NCBI RefSeq assembly: GCF_900101475.1
Contig: NZ_FMZV01000004.1
Coordinates: 62,001 to 126,000 of the forward strand
Length of the DNA: 64,000 nucleotides
Direction of reading: 5' to 3'
Source of the DNA: Ruegeria marina
GTDB lineage: Bacteria; Pseudomonadota; Alphaproteobacteria; Rhodobacterales; Rhodobacteraceae
In this document: in pieces, positions 38,908 to 49,084 of the stretch
Layout of the letters: each line of letters starts with the position of its first letter
How positions within the stretch are numbered: position 1 is the stretch's first letter
Position numbers and translations under genes: made by a program
Notes under the pieces: model-generated
Seen by the model: the letters and a program-made list of their open reading frames with translations, nothing else
Database searches by the model: none
What the model was told of the DNA's origin: nothing

Positions 38908-39106
38908 GGCGGCTTCCCTGGAAAGCGGTTCACAACGTTTTAGCTTGCGCATTCAGGATGCGAAAGCCCGCGCCCGCATCGGGCCACGGTTTGCTTGAGA
39001 GTTGGGACCTTTGGGGTCATTGTCGAAAACGAACCGGCCTGACTCGAACTGCGTGCCCGCGCTGCCACGACCGGCCCATGGCCGGAAAATTGAGACGAGG
39101 TATTTC

Positions 39107-40285
39107 ATGCAAGACGATTACATCATTGTCAGAAACGTCGGCCCATATGCGATTACCAGAATATGGGTGGCGTCATTGGCGCTGGGGCTTGGTCTTGGGA
39201 TTGCCTGTCCCGGTCATGCCCAATCGGCGGAACAACCCGCCCCCAAGGTCTCGATCGCGGCGGCCTACACGCAGGATATCACGCAAGAGGCCGTGTTCAT
39301 CGGGCGCGCCGAAGCCATCGACAAGGTCGATATCGTGGCCAGGGTCAATGGCTTTCTTGAAGAACGGGCAGTCGAAGATGGCAGCATGGTCGCCGAAGGT
39401 GACGTTCTCTTCCGGATCGAACCGGACCTGTATCAAGCCACGCTCGAAGCCCGGAAGGCAGACCTCGACAAGGCCGAGGCGAGTCTGGAACTTGCACGCG
39501 TCGAACTTGCCCGAAAAGAGGAACTGCTGAGACGCGATGCCACTCCGGCATCGGAGGTGGACATTGCCCGCGCAAATGAACTGGTTGCCGAAGCCGCCGT
39601 GAAATCGGCCCAGGCGGCGATCCGGCAGGCCGAACTCGATCTCAGCTATACTGAAATCAGGGCTCCATTTCCGGGGCGGATGGGCCGGGTAACCACGTCC
39701 GAAGGCGATGTCGTGGGGCCCACCAACCCGCCTCTGGTCACGCTGGTCCGCGAAACGCCGATCTATGTCAGTTTCGCCCTGAACGAAAAACAGCTTGTCA
39801 ACGTGCTCCAGGAACTGGGGGAAACGACCGACAGCCTTGCGGAGAGCGAACAAAGCCCCGACGTACATGTCAGACTGCCCAATGGTACAGATCTGGACGA
39901 GACCGGGCGTATCGTCTTCATCGACAACCGTATCGACCCGCTGACCGGCGCCATCATCCTGCGGGCCGAATTCGGCAACGACAGAAGGCTTCTGGTCGAC
40001 GGGGCTTTCGTGCATGTGCGCATCTCGGCGCTCGAGCCAACCACCCGTGTCCTGATTCCGCAGGCCGCCCTTCAACGCGACCAGCGCGGCGAATTCGTTC
40101 TTGTCGTCAACGACAAGCAGATGGTGGAACAACGCTACATCACGACCGGCGACACGGTCGATAATGCGGTCATCGTGCTGGACGGGCTGCGGCAAGGCGA
40201 AAGCGTCATCATCGAAGGGCTTCAGCGCGTCCGGCCCGGCGTGGCCGTCGACGCCGTTATGGCCGCCGAACAGCCGAAGGATTAA
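39107..40285 (+). CDS. RND efflux periplasmic adaptor (MFP)
   Basis: A 392-residue membrane-fusion protein with a signal sequence (GLGLGIACPGHAQS) but no lipobox. It has a biotinyl-lipoyl hairpin (GFLEERAVEDGSMVAEGDVLF), a coiled-coil alpha-hairpin (about 80-150) and a beta-barrel (NPPLVTLVRETPIYVSFALNE). The start ATG 39107 follows GAGG at good spacing. It bridges the RND pump to an outer-membrane channel. It overlaps nothing; the pump ATG follows three bases after its stop. Confidence 0.93.
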   Translation: MQDDYIIVRNVGPYAITRIWVASLALGLGLGIACPGHAQSAEQPAPKVSIAAAYTQDITQEAVFIGRAEAIDKVDIVARVNGFLEERAVEDGSMVAEGDVLFRIEPDLYQATLEARKADLDKAEASLELARVELARKEELLRRDATPASEVDIARANELVAEAAVKSAQAAIRQAELDLSYTEIRAPFPGRMGRVTTSEGDVVGPTNPPLVTLVRETPIYVSFALNEKQLVNVLQELGETTDSLAESEQSPDVHVRLPNGTDLDETGRIVFIDNRIDPLTGAIILRAEFGNDRRLLVDGAFVHVRISALEPTTRVLIPQAALQRDQRGEFVLVVNDKQMVEQRYITTGDTVDNAVIVLDGLRQGESVIIEGLQRVRPGVAVDAVMAAEQPKD

Positions 40286-40288
40286 GCC

Positions 40289-43200
40289 ATGTTCTCGGCG
40301 CTTTTCATCAGCCGGCCCAAACTGGCCCTCGTCATTTCGCTTGTCCTGACCATCATGGGGGCCATCGGCTACATGGCCCTGCCGGTTGCGCAGTTCCCCG
40401 ACATCACGCCGCCGGTGGTCAATGTCTCGGCCAACTACACTGGCGCCAATGCCGAAACGGTCGAGAACGCGGTGGCCGCCCCGATCGAGGCGCAGGTCAA
40501 CGGCGTCGACGACATGCTTTACATGACGTCAAGCTCGGCCGATAACGGCTCGTATTCGCTGAGCGTGACATTCGAGGTCGGCACCGACCCGGACATCGCC
40601 TCGGTCAACGTGCAGAACCGGGTGGCGCAGGCGCTTTCGGCCCTGCCGGCCGAGGTGACGAATTCGGGCGTTGTGACCCAGAAATCCTCGACCAACATGC
40701 TGATGGTCGTCACGCTGACCTCGCCCAACGACACCTATGACAGCGTGTTCCTGTCGAACTATGCGTCGATCAACCTCAAGGACGCGCTGGCGCGGGTGCA
40801 GGGCGTGGGCAAGGCCGATGTGCTGACCGACCTGAAATATGCCATGCGCATGTGGATGGACGCCGACAAGATGGCGGCACTGGGGATCACCCCCGGCGAC
40901 CTGATCGCCGCCATCCGGGAACAGAACCTCGAAGTGTCGGCGGGCCAGATCGGCGCACCCCCCGCGCCCGAAGGCCAGACATTCCAGTACACGATCAAGT
41001 CCAAGGGCCGCCTGAGTTCGGTGCAGGAGTTTGAAAACATAGTGGTGCGGACCGGCAGCGCCGGGGCGATTGTCCGGGTCGGGGATATCGCCCGTGTCGA
41101 ATTGGGCGCCCAGTTCTATAACGCGTCCGGGTATTTCCAAGGTAAACCGGCGACGATCCTGGCGATCTACCAGGCGCCAGGGGCCAACGCACTGGCGGTG
41201 TCCGAACGTGTCACGGCCGAGCTGGAACGGCTCTCGCATGCCTTCCCCGCCGATGTCGAATACGAGATCCCGTTCAATACCACCGACTTCGTCGAACAGT
41301 CGCTGAATGACGTGGTCTCGACACTGATGCTGACCTTTGTTCTGGTGGTGTCGGTGGTGTTCGTCTTTCTCGGCAATTGGCGGGCCACGCTGATTCCGGC
41401 GATCGCGATCCCGGTATCGCTGATCGGCACCTTTGCATTCCTGCTCGCCTTTGGCATGTCGCTGAACACCATCAGCCTTTTCGCGCTGGTTCTTGCCATC
41501 GGCATCGTGGTCGACGACGCCATCGTGGTCGTCGAGAATGTCGAGCGCATCATCGCCGAAGAAGGTCTGAGCGCGCCCGAGGCGACCCGCAAGGCGATGG
41601 GCCAGATCACCGGCCCGGTCATCGCTACCACGCTGGTGCTGTTGGCGGTCTTTGTCCCGGTAACCTTCATGCCCGGCATTACCGGGCGTCTCTATTCGCA
41701 ATTCGCCATCACCATTTCGACCGCGGTCGTGATCTCGTCGATCAACGCCCTGACGCTGTCACCAGCCCTTTGCGGTCTGGTGCTCAAGGCCCGCTCTGGC
41801 CCTCCCACGGGTCTTCTGGCCCTGTTCGAAAGCGTCATCGGAAAGACCCGCGACGGCTATGTCGCCATCGTGCGCAAGCTGTTGATCGTCCCCGTTGTCT
41901 CTTTGGGCATCATCGCGGCACTGGCGCTTGGAACAGGCACCCTGTTCAGCAACACCTCCAAGGGGTTCCTGCCGCTGGAGGACAACGGATATCTCTTTGT
42001 CGACGTGCAATTGCCGGACGCCGCCACGCTGGCGCGGACCGAGACGGTCACCGACCGGCTGAACGAACAGTTCCGGGCCATAGAGGGCGTCGCCAATACC
42101 GTTCTGGTCAACGGCTTCTCGATGCTGAACGGCGTGTCCCCCAGCGGCGCGATGATCATCGTCAACCTGAAGAACTGGAGCGAACGGCAAGAGGAGCACT
42201 TGAGTGCCAATGCGATCCTGAACCGGATCCTCGCCGTCGCCTGGGGCGAAAGCGCGGCCTCGATCGTGGCCTTCAACCCGCCGCCGATCCAGGGCCTGGG
42301 CATGTCGGCGGGCGTCGAGATGGAAGTGCAGCAGACCGGCGGCGGTTCGGCACAGGATCTGGCCGCGGCGGTGGGGTCACTGGTCTACGCCGCCAACCAG
42401 CGCCCCGAGATCGCGCAGAGCTACACCACCTTCCGCGCGAACGTGCCGCAGCTTTTCGTCGATCTCGACCGGGAAAAGGCCAAGACATTGCAGGTTTCCG
42501 TCGCCGAGGTCTTCCAAACCATGCAGGCGCATCTGGGCTCGTATTACGTCAACGACTTCAACCTGTTCGGGCGGGTCTACCGGGTGATGATCCAGGCCGA
42601 GGGCAGCTATCGCGACAAGGTCGAGGATATCGGCAACCTCTATGTCCGCTCGACCCAGGGCGAGATGGTACCGCTGGGCACGCTGGTCGATGTCGAGAAC
42701 GTGTTGGGGCCTGTGCTGCTGAAACGGCACAACCTGTTCCGCTCGGCAACGGTGACGGCCGTGCCCGCGCCCGGACTGTCGACCGGCGACGCGATCCGGG
42801 TGATGACCGAGGAAACGGCAAACGCCCTGCCCCCCGGATATGCCTTTGAATGGACAGGCACCGCGCAGCAGCAACTGAGTTCGGGCGGCATGGTACAGGT
42901 GATCCTGGGGCTGGCGGTGCTGTTCGGCTACCTGTTCCTGGTCGGGCAATATGAAAGCTGGTCGATGCCGGTGTCGATCCTTCTGTCGGTGATCGTGGCC
43001 ATGTTCGGCGCGGTGCTGGCGGTCGCTGTGGTCGGCTCGGACATCAATCTTTATACCCAGATCGGCATGATCATGCTGGTGGGCCTGGCGTCCAAGAACG
43101 GCATCCTGATCGTCGAATTCGCGATGGAACAACGCGCCAAGGGTCTGAGCATCCGGGAAGCCGCCGCCGAGGCCGCGCAACAGCGGTTTCGCGCCGTGAT

Positions 43201-43435
43201 GATGACGGCCCTGTCCTTCCTGCTGGGGGTGGTGCCGCTGCTGACCGCCAACAGCGCCGGTGCCGCCAGCCAGAAGGCCATCGGAACCGCCGTCTTCGGA
43301 GGCATGCTGGCGGCGACGGTGGTCGGAGTCGTGGTGGTTCCCGTGCTTTATGCGGTGATGCAGGGCGCCCGGGAATGGGTGAAGGGCGGCAAGGATCCCG
43401 AACCGCCGACCGATAGACCGACACCTGCGGAATGA
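40289..43435 (+). CDS. RND multidrug efflux permease (HAE1)
   Basis: A 1048-residue proton-driven efflux transporter of AcrB type, with 12 membrane segments and two large periplasmic loops. The proton-relay acidic pair in TM4 is seen in [18 protein letters not shown]. The sequence starts [19 protein letters not shown] and matches full family length. Likely substrates are hydrophobic drugs or detergents. It is cotranscribed with its adaptor and, through a four-base overlap, with an MFS gene. No TolC-type gene is present in the window, so an outer-membrane channel encoded elsewhere is needed. Confidence 0.96.
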   Translation: MFSALFISRPKLALVISLVLTIMGAIGYMALPVAQFPDITPPVVNVSANYTGANAETVENAVAAPIEAQVNGVDDMLYMTSSSADNGSYSLSVTFEVGTDPDIASVNVQNRVAQALSALPAEVTNSGVVTQKSSTNMLMVVTLTSPNDTYDSVFLSNYASINLKDALARVQGVGKADVLTDLKYAMRMWMDADKMAALGITPGDLIAAIREQNLEVSAGQIGAPPAPEGQTFQYTIKSKGRLSSVQEFENIVVRTGSAGAIVRVGDIARVELGAQFYNASGYFQGKPATILAIYQAPGANALAVSERVTAELERLSHAFPADVEYEIPFNTTDFVEQSLNDVVSTLMLTFVLVVSVVFVFLGNWRATLIPAIAIPVSLIGTFAFLLAFGMSLNTISLFALVLAIGIVVDDAIVVVENVERIIAEEGLSAPEATRKAMGQITGPVIATTLVLLAVFVPVTFMPGITGRLYSQFAITISTAVVISSINALTLSPALCGLVLKARSGPPTGLLALFESVIGKTRDGYVAIVRKLLIVPVVSLGIIAALALGTGTLFSNTSKGFLPLEDNGYLFVDVQLPDAATLARTETVTDRLNEQFRAIEGVANTVLVNGFSMLNGVSPSGAMIIVNLKNWSERQEEHLSANAILNRILAVAWGESAASIVAFNPPPIQGLGMSAGVEMEVQQTGGGSAQDLAAAVGSLVYAANQRPEIAQSYTTFRANVPQLFVDLDREKAKTLQVSVAEVFQTMQAHLGSYYVNDFNLFGRVYRVMIQAEGSYRDKVEDIGNLYVRSTQGEMVPLGTLVDVENVLGPVLLKRHNLFRSATVTAVPAPGLSTGDAIRVMTEETANALPPGYAFEWTGTAQQQLSSGGMVQVILGLAVLFGYLFLVGQYESWSMPVSILLSVIVAMFGAVLAVAVVGSDINLYTQIGMIMLVGLASKNGILIVEFAMEQRAKGLSIREAAAEAAQQRFRAVMMTALSFLLGVVPLLTANSAGAASQKAIGTAVFGGMLAATVVGVVVVPVLYAVMQGAREWVKGGKDPEPPTDRPTPAE

Positions 43436-44709
43436 TACCCGATGCCCCGCGGTCCGGCGGGGCATCCGCCACCGGAAAAGTGCTTCGAAAGTCCATGATC
43501 GACGTTTTGCGCCATCGCGCCTATCGCCATCTCTTTGCCGCGCAGGTGGTCGCGCTGACCGGAACCGGATTGACAACGGTTGCCTTGGGACTCCTCGCCT
43601 ATGACCTTGCCGGCGATCGCGCCGGGATCGTCCTGGGAACGGCGCTGACCATCAAGATGCTGGCCTATGTCTTCTTGTCACCGGTTGCGGCGGCGCTGAC
43701 CGAAGGACTCGACCGCCGAAAAGTGCTGGTGTCGTTGGACCTCGTGCGCGCGGCAACGGCACTCTGCCTCCCTTTCGTGACCGAGGTCTGGCAGGTGTAT
43801 TCGCTGATCTTCGTGCTTCAGGCAGCTTCCGCCGGGTTTACCCCGGCCTTTCAGGCCACCATCCCGGTGCTCTTGCCAGAGGAAGACGAATACACCAAGG
43901 CCCTGTCCTTGTCCCGCCTTGCCTATGACATTGAAAGCCTTGCCAGCCCGGCGCTGGCGGCCGCCTTGCTCGGCCTGGTGACATTCGATGCGCTCTTCGT
44001 AGGCACCTGTCTCGGCTTTGTCGGCTCTGCGCTTCTGGTCCTGACCGTGGCACTGCCCCGCGACCCGACCCCGGAAAGGCGCAGTATCTGGGCGCGTACC
44101 ACGCGCGGTCTGCGCCTCTACCTGGATGACCGGAACCTGCGCGGGCTTATGGCATTGAACGTGGCCGTGGCGATGCCCGGCGCGATGGTTCTGGTCAATA
44201 CCGTGCTGCTGGTAAAGGCCGAATTGGGCGGCAGCGACCGCAACGTGGCCCTTGCGTTGGGGGCTTTCGGTGGAGGCTCGATGTTGATCGCCTTGCTCCT
44301 GCCGCGCCTTCTGACCCGACGCAACGACCGGACCGTCATGCTGGCGGGGGGGGCGCTGATGGCCGGCGCGGGGCTGGTGCTGGCGCTTGCCGGCCTGTCT
44401 CCTCCCTGGGGGTGGCCGGCACTCTTGGCGACCTGGACCGTGATCGGGGCCGGTTACTCCATGGCGCTGACCCCATCGGGGCGATTGTTGCGCCGCTCGT
44501 CCGGGTCGCCCAGTGATCTGCCGGCTCTTTTTGCGGCGCAATTCGCACTGTCACACGCTTGCTGGCTTGTCGCCTATCCTCTGGCGGGCTGGCTTGCCAC
44601 AACCGCCGCGCCCGAGACCGCGCTGGCCGCGCTGTCCTTTCTGGGTGCATGTGGCGTGGTTTCAGCAGACCGGTTCTGGACCGACCGGAAGCGGCGACCA
44701 GACCCGTAA
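43432..44709 (+). CDS. MFS transporter, EntS-like
   Basis: A 425-residue transporter with about 12 membrane segments. It has the MFS3/EntS-like opening [23 protein letters not shown] and the motif [11 protein letters not shown] between segments 2 and 3. The ATG at 43432 overlaps the RND stop by four bases; an internal ATG at 43495 would give a start closer to the family's ([17 protein letters not shown]). Coupling to the RND pair suggests a shared export function. Substrate is unknown. Confidence 0.85.
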   Translation: MIPDAPRSGGASATGKVLRKSMIDVLRHRAYRHLFAAQVVALTGTGLTTVALGLLAYDLAGDRAGIVLGTALTIKMLAYVFLSPVAAALTEGLDRRKVLVSLDLVRAATALCLPFVTEVWQVYSLIFVLQAASAGFTPAFQATIPVLLPEEDEYTKALSLSRLAYDIESLASPALAAALLGLVTFDALFVGTCLGFVGSALLVLTVALPRDPTPERRSIWARTTRGLRLYLDDRNLRGLMALNVAVAMPGAMVLVNTVLLVKAELGGSDRNVALALGAFGGGSMLIALLLPRLLTRRNDRTVMLAGGALMAGAGLVLALAGLSPPWGWPALLATWTVIGAGYSMALTPSGRLLRRSSGSPSDLPALFAAQFALSHACWLVAYPLAGWLATTAAPETALAALSFLGACGVVSADRFWTDRKRRPDP

Positions 44710-44724
44710 CCTGCGTGTCTGCTG

Positions 44725-45879
44725 TCAGTTGCCCTGCTGCTGAGCCTCGATCTCACGCCACTTGGCGACGTTGCGGTTATGCTCTTCCAGCGTTTCCGCA
44801 AAGGCATGTCCACCCGTCCCATCGGCCACGAAGAACACGAAATTCGTTGCCTCGGGGTTGGCCGCCGCCTCAAGGCTTGCCTGGCCGGGGTTTGCAATGG
44901 GCGTCGGCGGCAGCCCGTCTATCACATATGTATTCCAAGGCGTTACCTTGCGAAGCTCACTCTGCCGCAGGCCGCGCCCCAGCACACCCTGCCCCTTGGT
45001 GACACCATAGATTACCGTCGGGTCGGTTTGCAGCCGCATGCCGCGCTCAAGCCGGTTGACAAAAACGCTTGCCACCTGGCCGCGCTCTTCGGGAACGCCG
45101 GTTTCCTTTTCGATGATCGAGGCCAGGATCAGCAGTTCCTCGCGTGTCTGGATCGGTAATCCATCTTGCCGAGACTCCCAGGCCGCATTGATCCTGAGCG
45201 TCTGCTTTTCCTGCATCTCCGCCAGCAAGGCAGCGCGATCCGCGCCTTTCTGCACCTCGTAGCTGTCCGGGGCAAGCATGCCTTCGGCAGGCAGTTGAGC
45301 GACCTCGCCCGACAGCACGTCCCAGGCTTTCAACCCCTCGACCACCTGCCAACTGGTGACACCTTCCGCCAGAGCCAGCCGGTAGCGCGTATCCCGCTGG
45401 TCGCGTTTCTCGGCATAGACTTCCGGCGCTTCGCCCGCTGTGGGATCGAACTCCACCAGCTCGACGAACTGCTCGGTTGCTGGGTCAAGTTCACGAACTT
45501 CGACCTGCAACTTGTTGACACCAACACGATAAATGATTTCTGTGCCGCAAGTGCTGGCGCCGCCGCGGGTGATCTGGTCGATGATCCCCTCCATCGAGGC
45601 GCCCTCCTTGACCAGATAGCTTCCCGCCTTGAGCTGCGCCGCCTTTTCGGAATACCGCGCCCCGATACGGAACAATGCTCCGCTGGTCACCGCGCCAGCG
45701 GCCTCCAGGTCGCGGCTGACACGGGTCATGTTCGACCCGCTTTTGACTTGCAGACAGATCGCGTTTTCCAAGGGGCCTTCCGCAACATATTGCGACTTGC
45801 CCCACAGGATCACTCCGGCAACCAGGAACAATGCCACCGCCAGAACGGTCAGCATGTTCGAGGCAAGAGCGCGCCACAT
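44725..45879 (-). CDS. mltG: Endolytic murein transglycosylase
   Basis: A 384-residue inner-membrane lytic transglycosylase (YceG) that releases nascent glycan strands. It has one N-terminal membrane segment (MLTVLAVALFLVAGVILWG), LysM-like region around 40-105, and the catalytic Glu in ASIIEKETGVPEER with NRLERGMRLQTDPTVIYG. Its ATG overlaps the fabF stop (TGATG), the widespread fabF-mltG coupling in alphaproteobacteria. Confidence 0.95.
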   Translation of the reverse strand: MWRALASNMLTVLAVALFLVAGVILWGKSQYVAEGPLENAICLQVKSGSNMTRVSRDLEAAGAVTSGALFRIGARYSEKAAQLKAGSYLVKEGASMEGIIDQITRGGASTCGTEIIYRVGVNKLQVEVRELDPATEQFVELVEFDPTAGEAPEVYAEKRDQRDTRYRLALAEGVTSWQVVEGLKAWDVLSGEVAQLPAEGMLAPDSYEVQKGADRAALLAEMQEKQTLRINAAWESRQDGLPIQTREELLILASIIEKETGVPEERGQVASVFVNRLERGMRLQTDPTVIYGVTKGQGVLGRGLRQSELRKVTPWNTYVIDGLPPTPIANPGQASLEAAANPEATNFVFFVADGTGGHAFAETLEEHNRNVAKWREIEAQQQGN

Positions 45880-47144
45880 CAGCCGACCTTTCCGAAGATC
45901 ACGCTTGCGTTTGTACCGCCAAATCCAAAGGAGTTCGACAGGGCGATGTCGATCTTGCGCGCGCGCTTGGCGTTCGGCGCCAGATCGACCGGTGTTTCAA
46001 CGGCCGGATTGTCCAGGTTGATCGTCGGCGGCGCCACCTGATCGCGGATCGCCAGGATCGAAAAGATCGCCTCGATCGCACCAGCAGCGCCCAACAGATG
46101 CCCGGTGGCCGATTTGGTCGAGGACATGGTGACATTGGCCGCGTGGTTGCCCAACAGCCGCTCCACCGCGCCCAGTTCGATGGTGTCGGCCATGGTCGAG
46201 GTGCCGTGCGCGTTGATGTAATCGAGATCCGACGGCTCCAACCCGGCGCTACGCAGCGCCGCCCGCATCGAGCGTTCGGCCCCATCGCCCGTCTCGGACG
46301 GCGCGGTGATGTGATAGGCGTCGCCCGACATGCCATAACCCAGCACCTCGGCATAGATCTTGGCACCGCGCGCCTTGGCGTGCTCGTATTCCTCCAGCAC
46401 CACGATGCCCGCGCCCTCGCCCATCACGAACCCGTCGCGGTCGGCGTCATAGGGGCGGCTGGCAGCCTTGGGATTGTCGGCATATTTGGTCGACAGCGCC
46501 TTGCAGGCGTTGAACCCGGCGATGCCGATCTCGCAGATACAGGCCTCGCCTCCGCCCGCGACCATCACATCCGCGTCGCCGGCGCGGATGATCCGGCTGG
46601 CGTCACCGATCGCATGGGCACCGGTGGAACAGGCAGTCACCACCGAATGGTTCGGCCCCTTGAACCCGTGACGAATCGACACCTGGCCCGAGGCAAGGTT
46701 GATCAGCGCACCGGGAATGAAGAACGGCGACACCCGGCGGGGCCCCTTTTCCTTGATCAGGTTGGCAGTCTCGGCAATGGACCCGAGCCCACCGATGCCC
46801 GAACCGATCAGAACGCCGGTCCGCAGGCGGTCTTCTTCATCCTCGGGCAGCCAATTGGCATCCTTGCACGCCATCTCGGCGGCCGCGATGGAGTAGAGGA
46901 TGAAATCCTCTATCTTGCGTTGCTCTTTCGGCGGCATCCAGTCGTCGGGGTTGAAGGTACCACCGGTGCCATCGCCGCGCGGAACTTCGCAGGCATAGGT
47001 CGTGGTTACGCCCGATGCGATCGCATCAAAGCGCGTGATGGGGCCCGCGCCCGATTGCCCCTCCAGCAGCCGGGACCAGGTTTCCTCGACCCCGCTGGCC
47101 AAAGGAGTGATCAGTCCCAGTCCGGTTACAACGACTCTGCGCAT
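45879..47144 (-). CDS. fabF: Beta-ketoacyl-ACP synthase II
   Basis: Fatty-acid elongation condensing enzyme of 421 residues. The nucleophile Cys is in VTACSTGAHAIGDA, and the two His residues are in NAHGTSTMADT and KSATGHLLGAAGA. The N-terminus MRRVVVTGLGLITPL is canonical. It is coupled to mltG. Upstream it is separated from acpP by three same-strand genes, whereas acpP-fabF adjacency is usual in the group. Confidence 0.97.
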   Translation of the reverse strand: MRRVVVTGLGLITPLASGVEETWSRLLEGQSGAGPITRFDAIASGVTTTYACEVPRGDGTGGTFNPDDWMPPKEQRKIEDFILYSIAAAEMACKDANWLPEDEEDRLRTGVLIGSGIGGLGSIAETANLIKEKGPRRVSPFFIPGALINLASGQVSIRHGFKGPNHSVVTACSTGAHAIGDASRIIRAGDADVMVAGGGEACICEIGIAGFNACKALSTKYADNPKAASRPYDADRDGFVMGEGAGIVVLEEYEHAKARGAKIYAEVLGYGMSGDAYHITAPSETGDGAERSMRAALRSAGLEPSDLDYINAHGTSTMADTIELGAVERLLGNHAANVTMSSTKSATGHLLGAAGAIEAIFSILAIRDQVAPPTINLDNPAVETPVDLAPNAKRARKIDIALSNSFGFGGTNASVIFGKVG

Positions 47145-47229
47145 GAATTGCCTCTCGCCTTCTTGGTGTTCGAGAACCGCTCATACCCTGCCCTGCCCCA
47201 TGTGGGCAAGAGCAAGGGTAACTTGCCCT

Positions 47230-48177
47230 TCAGCGAGAGGTTGCCGCCTGCCGCCCGATGAGACCAAGAACCGTGGTCAGCAACTGCGCGGCCAGTACCG
47301 CACCGGCGTCGTTCCGGTCGCTGGAGGGCATGAATTCCACGAGGTCGAACCCGGCGATCCGCGCCTTTTTCGCGACGCCACGGATCAGGCGCAGGGTCTG
47401 GCCATAGGTCAGCCCACCCGCCGTGGGCGCGATAACCGCCGGCATGATCGACGGGTCCAGCGCATCGCAATCGAAACAGATCACCACCTGCGTGCCGTGG
47501 GGGATCAGATCCAGCGCCCGGTCGATGCCATCGGCGTCCAGTTCATGCGCGGGTATCAGATGCGCTCCCCATGCCTGCGCGGCCTCCAGAGCATCCATCC
47601 GGGCCGAGCCGACACCGCGCGCACCGACCTGGATGATACGTTCCACATGCGCCATCTCGCTGGCCCGCCGCATGGTTGAGCTGAGGCCCCAGCGTTCGCC
47701 CTCGACCTCGTCGCGCCAGTCGATATGCGCGTCGATCTGAAGAATGGTGATCGGGCCGTGATCGGCGTAGGCAGCCAGCAGAGGTATGGGGACCGAGTCG
47801 TCGCCGCCCAGCAGGACCGGCACTGCGCCGGCCGAAAGGATGGCGCTGGTCATTGCCTCGATTCTTGCCCGGTTTCCGGGCGGGTCGGACGGGTCAACGG
47901 CGGCATCCCCGGCATCAACCGCCCGTACGCCACCAGGCAAGATGGGTCCGCCAAGGTCGAAGTTCACCTTGGCGGGGTCGCCGGCATAGGCGGCGCTGCC
48001 GGCCCGGATCGCTGCGGGACCGCCCGAACAATAGGCCCCGACCGACCGATAGGGCGTCGCGCAATCGGCGCCGAAGATGACGATATCGGCCTCCAGTGCA
48101 CCGATATCGGCGCGCCGCAGCCCCAGAAAGCTGTCTGGCGCGCCGCAACCGCCGAACATGTCCTTCAGCCCAACCAT
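47230..48177 (-). CDS. Ureohydrolase (arginase/agmatinase family) with a variant metal motif
   Basis: A 315-residue binuclear-metal hydrolase of the arginase/agmatinase/formiminoglutamase family. Metal motifs are GGDDS (about 124-128), DAHID and CFDCDALDPS. In standard members the first motif is GGDHS or GGEHS, and its His binds the first Mn; here it is Asp. The start ATG 48177 has GGAGG upstream. Substrate could be agmatine, guanidinobutyrate, guanidine or another guanidino compound. It lies between a HisA-like gene and fabF on the same strand. Confidence 0.82.
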   Translation of the reverse strand: MVGLKDMFGGCGAPDSFLGLRRADIGALEADIVIFGADCATPYRSVGAYCSGGPAAIRAGSAAYAGDPAKVNFDLGGPILPGGVRAVDAGDAAVDPSDPPGNRARIEAMTSAILSAGAVPVLLGGDDSVPIPLLAAYADHGPITILQIDAHIDWRDEVEGERWGLSSTMRRASEMAHVERIIQVGARGVGSARMDALEAAQAWGAHLIPAHELDADGIDRALDLIPHGTQVVICFDCDALDPSIMPAVIAPTAGGLTYGQTLRLIRGVAKKARIAGFDLVEFMPSSDRNDAGAVLAAQLLTTVLGLIGRQAATSR

Positions 48178-48236
48178 CGAAACCTCCGTTTCCGTTTCCG
48201 GATCAGGGTTCCGCATCCCGGACCGACAGGCAAGCC

Positions 48237-48980
48237 CTATTGAAACGGCGCAACCGGTTCGTGCGAGTCGCTTGCGATCCGCAATGCCTCGTCCAGTTCC
48301 AGCGTCTTGTGGAACAGTGCACGACCGACCAGCGCCCCGGATATGTTGGGCACATAGGCAAGGCGCGAAATATCATCGACCGTCCGCACCACGCCGCTTG
48401 CGATGACCGGAGTCCGCGAATGTTCGGCCACGCGGGCAATCACGCTCAGCCGCGCGTCGACATCGCCGACGTCGCTGTCGATATCGGTCACCACTATTGC
48501 CGCGAAAGGAGTGCCTGCATAGGCATCGATAAACGCCTCGGGCGTATAGGCGCTCTGGCTGCTCCAGCCGTCCGTCATGACATATCCCTGCCAGATATCC
48601 ACCGTCAGCACGATCTGGTCCGGGTGCCGCTTGGCCAGGTCCTTGACCATGGCCGGATCACGGGCAGCAAGCGTGCCGACCACGATCCGTCCCGCCCCCT
48701 TGTCGATCCAGTGCTCGATGCGTTCGCGAGACCGCATGCCGCCGGCCAGTTGCACCGGGATCTCCGCCTTGCGGATGATCTCTTCAACCAGCGCGTCGTT
48801 GCCTGTCTGGCCCGCGACCGCGTCCAGATCCGTCAGGTGCATCCATTCCGCCCCCGCCTTGGCCCAACGCTCGACCGTGGCGATCGGGTCGACATGCCAA
48901 AGCATGGGCGTTTCCATGCGCCCCCGATCGAGACTGACGCATCGACCTTTTTGCAATTCCATTGTCGGGTAGATGATCAT
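48237..48980 (-). CDS. HisA-like TIM-barrel protein, divergent paralogue
   Basis: A 247-residue half-repeat TIM barrel clearly related to HisA (phosphoribosylformimino-AICAR isomerase). In true HisA the N-terminus reads P-A-[IL]-D-L with the catalytic Asp; here it is PTMEL with Glu8. The second catalytic Asp (LTVDIWQG) is kept. Both phosphate-binding parts differ: TDIDSDVGD replaces TDI-R-DGT, and IASGV replaces the second GG. The start ATG 48980 follows GGAGGAGC. It sits 59 bases before the ureohydrolase gene on the same strand and away from his genes. A role in histidine synthesis is doubtful. Confidence 0.8.
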   Translation of the reverse strand: MIIYPTMELQKGRCVSLDRGRMETPMLWHVDPIATVERWAKAGAEWMHLTDLDAVAGQTGNDALVEEIIRKAEIPVQLAGGMRSRERIEHWIDKGAGRIVVGTLAARDPAMVKDLAKRHPDQIVLTVDIWQGYVMTDGWSSQSAYTPEAFIDAYAGTPFAAIVVTDIDSDVGDVDARLSVIARVAEHSRTPVIASGVVRTVDDISRLAYVPNISGALVGRALFHKTLELDEALRIASDSHEPVAPFQ

Positions 48981-49084
48981 GACCGCTCCTCCGCTGAAAG
49001 CCAACGAGAGCCATCATATCACAGCGCTTCGAGTCGAGTTCTGACCTGAATTCGGTGAAACGCCGACATTTCGCGACACGACGG

